This document shows, one piece after another, positions 60,869 to 64,000 of a stretch of DNA of 64,000 bases (its first letter is position 1; each line of letters opens with the position of its first letter). The stretch spans positions 3,782,001 to 3,846,000 of the forward strand of contig OY763414.1 of NCBI GenBank assembly GCA_963667435.1, given 5' to 3'. Made by a program: the position numbers and the translations under genes. Below the pieces are notes generated by a model. It saw only the letters and a program-made list of their open reading frames with translations. It was not told the DNA's origin and did not search any database. Source of the DNA: Marispirochaeta sp963667435 (lineage in GTDB: Bacteria > Spirochaetota > Spirochaetia > JC444 > Marispirochaetaceae).

Positions 60869-61782
60869 ATAATCGAAACTTCTATTCCGGCATTCTGAAA
60901 TTGCTCCACCATCAGATTTACTGAATCTTTATCTGCCGGAGGAATCGCCTTTCCGGGGTATCTTCTCCCTAAGTGGCTGTATTTACTCTGACCGAATGTA
61001 TGGTAGGGAAGAATGTCAGCCCGATCTATCCCTGAATCTGAGAGTAAACTGATAAGAGCCTGGATTTCATTTTCGCCGTTATTTATTCCGGGAATCAGAG
61101 GGATACGAATTATGATTTTCTGCCGGTATTCTCTCCATACAGTTTTAAGATTCTGAATAATCCGGGTGTTGGTTTTGCCTGTGTTATTAATATGGGTTGC
61201 TGTAACGGCTGTTTTTATATCAAAAAGCAGGAGGTCTGCTGTATGGCATACTTCCTGTACCAACTCCCGCGGGGCTTCTCCGCAGGTATCAACAGCGGTG
61301 TGAATCTTCATCGATGCAAGTTTGTTAAGAAGCGCAAGGGTGAAATCCGGTTGAGAAAGGGGTTCGCCGCCGGAGAGGGTTACGCCCCCTCCGGACTCTT
61401 CAAAAAAGGCTCTGTCTCTAATAAGTTCTTCTGTTATTTCATTAACACTGACTGTTCTACCTGCAATACTCAGCGCCTCTGTCGGGCATATCGAAGATAC
61501 TTCCTCTAAAAAAATGGCAGAAGCCCGGTTCTCCGCTGAAAGTTCTGTCTTTCCTTCTTTATCCATCACAGCCCCGGCGCCTGAACAGAGGGTACATTCC
61601 GGCAGACACAGCTCCCGGTTGTACAGCAGTTCAGGCTGGCTGTTCTGACTTTCCGGGTTGGCACACCAGATACAGCGAAGAGGGCATCCTTTCAGAAACA
61701 GGGTTGTACGAATGCCGGGGCCGTTATGCAGACTGAAGGTCTGAACCGCAAATATACAGCCTGTGGGATTATCAATAGACAC
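60865..61782 (-). CDS. Glycyl-radical enzyme activase (radical SAM)
   Basis: A 305-residue activase that would form the glycyl radical on the neighbouring enzyme. The SAM-cluster motif is CPLRCIWC within LKGCPLRCIWCANPESQ, and GGGVTLSGGEPLSQP is the typical following motif. The inserted ferredoxin-like part has only LCLPECTLC and a later CP, four Cys, enough for one auxiliary cluster instead of the usual two. The start is GTG, 8 bases after the GRE stop. Confidence 0.93.
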   Translation of the reverse strand: MSIDNPTGCIFAVQTFSLHNGPGIRTTLFLKGCPLRCIWCANPESQNSQPELLYNRELCLPECTLCSGAGAVMDKEGKTELSAENRASAIFLEEVSSICPTEALSIAGRTVSVNEITEELIRDRAFFEESGGGVTLSGGEPLSQPDFTLALLNKLASMKIHTAVDTCGEAPRELVQEVCHTADLLLFDIKTAVTATHINNTGKTNTRIIQNLKTVWREYRQKIIIRIPLIPGINNGENEIQALISLLSDSGIDRADILPYHTFGQSKYSHLGRRYPGKAIPPADKDSVNLMVEQFQNAGIEVSII

Positions 61783-61790
61783 AGGTCAGC

Positions 61791-63977
61791 CTAAAAACCA
61801 GACATTTCCGCTCTGGAGATTATCTCATCCTGTACTTCTCTGCTCAACTGGTGCCAGTTCGTTACATAGGCGGCCACGCGGATAAGCAGATCCGGGTATT
61901 TTTCCGGACTTTTCTGCGCATCTTTCAACACAGAGGGGTCAATTACATTGAACTGAATGTGAAATCCTCCCAGGCGGAAATAGGTGCGGATCAGGTCTTC
62001 AAGGTTTTTTTGTCCGTCCCTGCTGGTAATCAGGCTTTTGTTCAGTTTCATGTTGAGCAAGGTTCCGTTAACTGCCTTGTGATGAGGCAGTTTTGCCTGG
62101 CTTGATAAAACGGATGTTACCTCTCCTCCTCTCAGGTACTGAGAAGGGGAGCTGGCATCAGAGAGCGGTTCTGTTGCTTTTCTTCCATCAGGTGTTGCTC
62201 CCACCATTTTCCCGAATCCAACGTGGGAAGTGAGGCTGTAGAGGCTTACTGTATACAGTCCGTCCCAGATATCCCGGTACCCCGCGGCGGCATCACAACA
62301 GAGGTTGAACAGATTAAGTGCTATAGTATTAGATGATTCGGAATCACTGCCGAAGCGGTCAGTTCGGTTTAACAGTGTCTGACGCAGGATCGCGGCATCC
62401 GTAAAGTTGCTGTTCAGGTCTTTAACCAGATTATCCAGTGAAATCTGTTGCTTTTCATAGACAAAGGTTTTCAGCGCTGAGATCGAGTCGCAGACTGTGC
62501 CAAATCCGACCATCTGGACACCTGTATGATAGGAAACAGCTCCGCCGTTGTTAACATCCCTTCCACTTTCCATGCAGCCCTGAACAAGAAGAGACTCATA
62601 CGGTTCCGGCCAGAGCTCCCGGTGTGCTTCCTGAAGGCAGGTTACTCCTTCCACAACAGAACTGAAAAGTGAAGAGAGCTGTGCCTGAAAAGCCTGCATA
62701 AAAAGAGAAAAGTCGGAGAGTTCTTCCGGTTCTCCTGTTGCCGGTCCTAACTGTTTTCCTGTAAGCGGATTCCGGCCGTTATTAAGTGTCAGTTCCAGAC
62801 ACTTTCCAAGATTTATCAGTGCCGCATCTGCCCAGGTCCATGTTTTTCCCTGCACGCCGTACTCCACGCAGCCGATAAACGCCCATTCACTCAGAGCTGT
62901 TTCTTCCGGCAGGCCTGCTTCCAGATACATTCTGCTTCCTATATGGTAGTTGAAGAATTTCGGTTTGGAGTTTTCCGCCACCAGCGCCACGGAAGCGCTG
63001 TAGAATGCGGGGTCCATTTTCTCCGTCCAGAGCAGACCGATATCGGGCTGATACAGATGTACTCTTTTCTCGGCTTCAAGAAACAGAAAGGAGAGTTCAT
63101 CTGTATCGTCTTCTCCATTCCATGTTAATCCTCCAAGCTGAACGGGCTGTCCTACAGGGAACCCGCCGTAATTGCCGGCTGCAGCATTGTTATAGAGCTT
63201 GAGAATATCGTTAGTCTTAAAGAAAAAGCTTATTAGCAGATTGACGGCATGGGCTTTGTCCAGTCTGCCGCTGGCAATATCCCGTGCATAGTACGGCTGC
63301 AGCATTGATGCTATGCGACCAAGGGTTACTCCATAGCCGTTGGAATCTATATAGCAGATAACATGGGTCATCCATATGCTCTGAAGAGCAGCCTCGAAAC
63401 TGTCCGGGGCGTTCCAGGGAACATTCCGGCAGTTTTCCGCAATAGTTTTCAGCTCCTTTGAACGTGCAGCGTCCTCCGTTTCTGCCAGAGATTCTGCAAG
63501 ATCCGCATATCGGTTTGCGAAATCCCGTACTGCCCGGGTAATTATAAGCAGGCTTTCATAAAAGAGTCTGCTTTCCGGCTGCTGTTCACTGTTTTTCAGA
63601 TAAGCTTCCGCCTCCGCATGCAGACCGGAAAAGCCGTTCCTGAGTATCAGGGCATAATCCGGCAGAAAATGTCCAGTTCCGCAGGTAAGCATGTTTTCCG
63701 CAGAGAACAGGCCCTCTTTTCGCATCTCAAGAATCCGTTCAGGGATATCCGTGAGTCCGTGGTCTCTGAGAGTTTTCCCTTTCCACCAGGGCAGAAGCCG
63801 GCGAAGTTCCGTTTTAACCTCGTTGGAAACAGCAAACTTGTCACCAGGCCGCGTTTCGTAGCTCTCCAGTTCCTCAAGAATAAAATCCACACCACCTTCA
63901 GGAAAAATCGGTGCTGAAACCGGTTCTGGTCCAAGGTTCCCCGCAAGAAGTTCCCAGGGCTGAATATAGATTGTCAT
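61791..63977 (-). CDS. Glycyl-radical enzyme homologue with Ala at the radical site
   Basis: A 728-residue PFL/dehydratase-type protein, shorter than most (about 760-830). The thiyl Cys370 and base Glu372 are in FIGCVEYGVQGKTWTWADAA, so the dehydratase/lyase C-x-E pattern is present. The C-terminal radical loop reads LIRVAAYVTNWHQLS: Ala703 replaces the Gly of RVxGY. Apart from this the loop and helix are conserved. The codon is GCC, one base from GGC. An intact activase follows. It starts at ATG after GGAG. Confidence 0.9.
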   Translation of the reverse strand: MTIYIQPWELLAGNLGPEPVSAPIFPEGGVDFILEELESYETRPGDKFAVSNEVKTELRRLLPWWKGKTLRDHGLTDIPERILEMRKEGLFSAENMLTCGTGHFLPDYALILRNGFSGLHAEAEAYLKNSEQQPESRLFYESLLIITRAVRDFANRYADLAESLAETEDAARSKELKTIAENCRNVPWNAPDSFEAALQSIWMTHVICYIDSNGYGVTLGRIASMLQPYYARDIASGRLDKAHAVNLLISFFFKTNDILKLYNNAAAGNYGGFPVGQPVQLGGLTWNGEDDTDELSFLFLEAEKRVHLYQPDIGLLWTEKMDPAFYSASVALVAENSKPKFFNYHIGSRMYLEAGLPEETALSEWAFIGCVEYGVQGKTWTWADAALINLGKCLELTLNNGRNPLTGKQLGPATGEPEELSDFSLFMQAFQAQLSSLFSSVVEGVTCLQEAHRELWPEPYESLLVQGCMESGRDVNNGGAVSYHTGVQMVGFGTVCDSISALKTFVYEKQQISLDNLVKDLNSNFTDAAILRQTLLNRTDRFGSDSESSNTIALNLFNLCCDAAAGYRDIWDGLYTVSLYSLTSHVGFGKMVGATPDGRKATEPLSDASSPSQYLRGGEVTSVLSSQAKLPHHKAVNGTLLNMKLNKSLITSRDGQKNLEDLIRTYFRLGGFHIQFNVIDPSVLKDAQKSPEKYPDLLIRVAAYVTNWHQLSREVQDEIISRAEMSGF

Positions 63978-64000
63978 TTGCTCCAGGATGTCCTTCAGTG
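63978..64000. other. Window edge upstream of the GRE homologue
   Basis: Only 23 bases remain; they include the GGAG ribosome site of the GRE homologue. Nothing more can be said. Confidence 0.5.

Noticed and set aside
46048..63977. Sulfoquinovose/isethionate (sulfo-transketolase plus sulfite-lyase) pathway
   Set aside because: Split transketolase, TRAP transporter and a GRE recall it, but no sulfo-sugar isomerase, sulfoacetaldehyde reductase or sulfite exporter is seen and the GRE lacks its radical Gly. Evidence is insufficient.

Overview
The window looks like a chromosomal segment of a free-living, sugar-fermenting bacterium, most likely a spirochaete (Spirochaetota, Spirochaeta/Sediminispirochaeta-like). 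This rests on ABC solute-binding proteins with an A-GGQ end to the signal peptide, a solute-binding/permease lifestyle with many dedicated catabolic operons, a glycyl-radical enzyme (anaerobic metabolism) and ArsR-type sugar regulators. The taxonomic call is an inference; no rRNA is present to settle it.

Layout. 1-555: the end of an AraC-type response regulator, divergent from 924-10314, a probable four-carbon polyol (erythritol/threitol-type) operon: solute-binding protein, two permeases, two different ATPases, an EltD-like zinc dehydrogenase, a split DhaK/DhaL ketose kinase and a TIM-barrel isomerase. 10486-22365: an L-arabinose regulon with LacI regulator, AraD, AraA, FGGY kinase, an arabino-(oligo)saccharide ABC importer without its own ATPase, an intracellular GH51 arabinofuranosidase, an ArsR-like regulator and a membrane protein. 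22568-29500: a CPA1 antiporter fused to a PTS EIIA domain, a frameshifted REP-associated transposase, a UlaG-like hydrolase, an ABM-domain protein, a sulfolactate/malate-type dehydrogenase, a 64-residue protein and two glutaredoxin-like paralogues.

29802-39575 is an integrated element, visibly more AT-rich than its flanks. It lies in the 3' half of a tRNA-Pro(GGG) gene: a 42-bp copy of the tRNA 3' end lies at each edge, a tyrosine integrase abuts the reconstituted tRNA, and matching pairs of TGGTATCA repeats lie inside both ends. It carries an AlpA-type excisionase, a possible replication protein, a serine recombinase, a ribbon-helix-helix protein, a chain of tiny overlapping genes leading to a terminase large subunit, and at the far end a six-TM voltage-sensor potassium channel. 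No capsid or tail genes are seen, so it is a phage satellite or a decayed prophage.

39758-45931 holds a cyclic-nucleotide-binding histidine kinase, a secreted nuclease, a large M16 peptidase lipoprotein and aspartate-semialdehyde dehydrogenase. 46048-64000 is a dense catabolic region: split transketolase with an SDR and a GntR regulator; an NAD epimerase; a GntR/phosphatase/fused-E1 operon; an SDR plus LarA-like protein; a TRAP transporter; a second, paralogous GntR; and a glycyl-radical enzyme with its activase. The glycyl-radical enzyme has Ala where the radical Gly should be. The substrate of this last region is not evident from sequence; the TRAP transporter and LarA/E1 enzymes suggest an organic or sugar acid.
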